This document shows positions 63,324 through 64,000 of a DNA stretch of 64,000 nt, piece by piece. The first letter of the stretch is position 1, and the number at the start of each line of letters is the position of its first letter. The notes below the pieces were generated by a model. That model was not told the origin of the DNA and made no database searches. It saw nothing but the letters and a program-made list of their open reading frames with translations. Both the position numbers and the translations under genes were made by a program. The stretch covers positions 1,426,001 to 1,490,000 of the forward strand of contig NZ_CP119107.1 in assembly GCF_029094525.1 (NCBI RefSeq). The letters are read 5' to 3'. The stretch comes from Pullulanibacillus sp. KACC 23026. GTDB taxonomy: Bacteria; Bacillota; Bacilli; Bacillales; Sporolactobacillaceae.

Positions 63324-64000
63324 ATTTTAGATGTTCTTTTGTTTGTTTCGGGGTCACTCATGGGTGCCATTTCCCACGTTTTGGCTTTAAAAATGCTCAC
63401 GGATCGCTCCGACTGTGTGCACCGATTATATGGGTGGAAGCCTTATGAGTTCCTTTTACGTCGTTTCCCTATTTTTCAAACGGCAATGTCCCGAGCCCTC
63501 GTTTCACCTTCTTTGTTGGTGTCTGCAGGACTGGGAGGATTTTTCTATTTATGGATAGGGTGTCAGTCCAATTCGTTTCAAGATTCCTTGTTTCTTCTCC
63601 TCGCTTTTCATCTTCTGCTCATGGCAGCTGTTACAGACCTCTATTATTGGCTCATTCCAAACCGTCTCCATGTTTTCATTGTTTGTCTCTCTGTCCCGGT
63701 CTTTTTTAGTTTTACAAATCAACCGTTTGAACCGCATTTAATAGGAGCAGCATTTGGTTTTACGATGCCGTTTCTCGTTATAATCACCTCAAGAGGAGGG
63801 CTTGGAGGAGGTGATCTGAAGCTCTTTATGACTCTTGGATGGCTTATTGGTTATCCCCTTATACTCACTACGATGATTGACGCCTGTTTGGCAGGACTTC
63901 TCTTTTTTCTCCTTCATCTCGTTTTAAAAAGACGTGCTCCCCCACTAAAAAGACTTCCCTTTGCTCCCTTTATCTTAATCGGTTACCTTATCGTGTTATT
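63324..64000 (+). CDS. comC: Prepilin peptidase ComC, 5' part, with probable ATT start
   Basis: About 225 residues to the window edge of a type IV prepilin peptidase for the competence pseudopilus. The peptidase aspartates lie in AAVTDLYYWLIPN and GGLGGGDLKLF, and there are several transmembrane helices. A perfect AAAGGAGGTGAT site is seven bases from ATT TTA GAT, which aligns with the usual MLxxLF start; no ATG, GTG or TTG lies in the right place. The CxxC pairs of the N-terminal methylase part are missing. Confidence 0.85.
   Translation, partial: MLDVLLFVSGSLMGAISHVLALKMLTDRSDCVHRLYGWKPYEFLLRRFPIFQTAMSRALVSPSLLVSAGLGGFFYLWIGCQSNSFQDSLFLLLAFHLLLMAAVTDLYYWLIPNRLHVFIVCLSVPVFFSFTNQPFEPHLIGAAFGFTMPFLVIITSRGGLGGGDLKLFMTLGWLIGYPLILTTMIDACLAGLLFFLLHLVLKRRAPPLKRLPFAPFILIGYLIVL

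Noticed and set aside
1-64000. tRNA or rRNA genes, transposase genes, integrase.
   Set aside because: None could be recognised on either strand; the integrase expected for the prophage must lie left of the window or be absent.

Overview
The window reads as a piece of chromosome from an endospore-forming, low-GC Gram-positive bacterium of the Bacillales. The right half carries the conserved Bacillus-type block ysoA-tig-clpX-lonB-lonA-ysxC-hemAXCDBL-spoVID-ysxE-valS-folC-comC, with a CotD-like coat gene and a valyl T-box leader. The species cannot be named from the sequence alone. Family names are recognised from the translated sequences by eye; no database was searched.

Positions 1 to about 28.7 kb are most of a siphovirus-type prophage. 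The left end, including any integrase, lies outside the window. Small early or middle genes (YopX-like, ERCC4 nuclease, ArpU-type late regulator, MazG-like protein, several zinc-knuckle proteins) come first (1-5.2 kb). An HNH endonuclease and a GC-rich, probable cos region follow. Then comes an HK97-type packaging and head module (TerS, TerL, portal, protease, capsid), head-tail connectors, and a tail module with a visible -1 frameshift site in the tail-assembly chaperone pair, a tape measure with 41-residue repeats and baseplate/fibre proteins. Lysis genes (XhlA-like, DUF1906-LysM endolysin, LLH-type holin) and an SGNH-hydrolase tail fibre end the + strand block at 23.7 kb.

From 23.76 to 25.47 kb a minus-strand cluster of small regulators includes an Xre protein and a promoter overlapped by two perfect TCACG-N4-CGTGA palindromes. 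Diverging from it is a + strand group: FtsK/SpoIIIE-type ATPase, replication-relaxation-like protein, a 44-residue membrane peptide, a VirB2/TrbC-like membrane protein and a zinc-ribbon/TM2 protein. This is the least conventional part of the window.

Between 28.7 and 34.6 kb lie a DUF3888 lipoprotein-like or exported protein, a 52-bp tandem repeat array of about 27 units, a DUF3231 protein and an MFS drug exporter split by a one-base frameshift. The rest is housekeeping and sporulation: protein quality control (trigger factor, ClpX, LonB, LonA), the haem pathway from glutamyl-tRNA to uroporphyrinogen III, coat assembly (SpoVID, YsxE), ValS under a T-box, FolC, then a second and hierarchical tandem repeat (124-bp units made of 21-bp sub-units), a membrane diguanylate cyclase and the start of comC. 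Several intergenic stretches (45.2-45.9, 54.9-55.3 kb) are packed with dispersed inverted and direct repeats.
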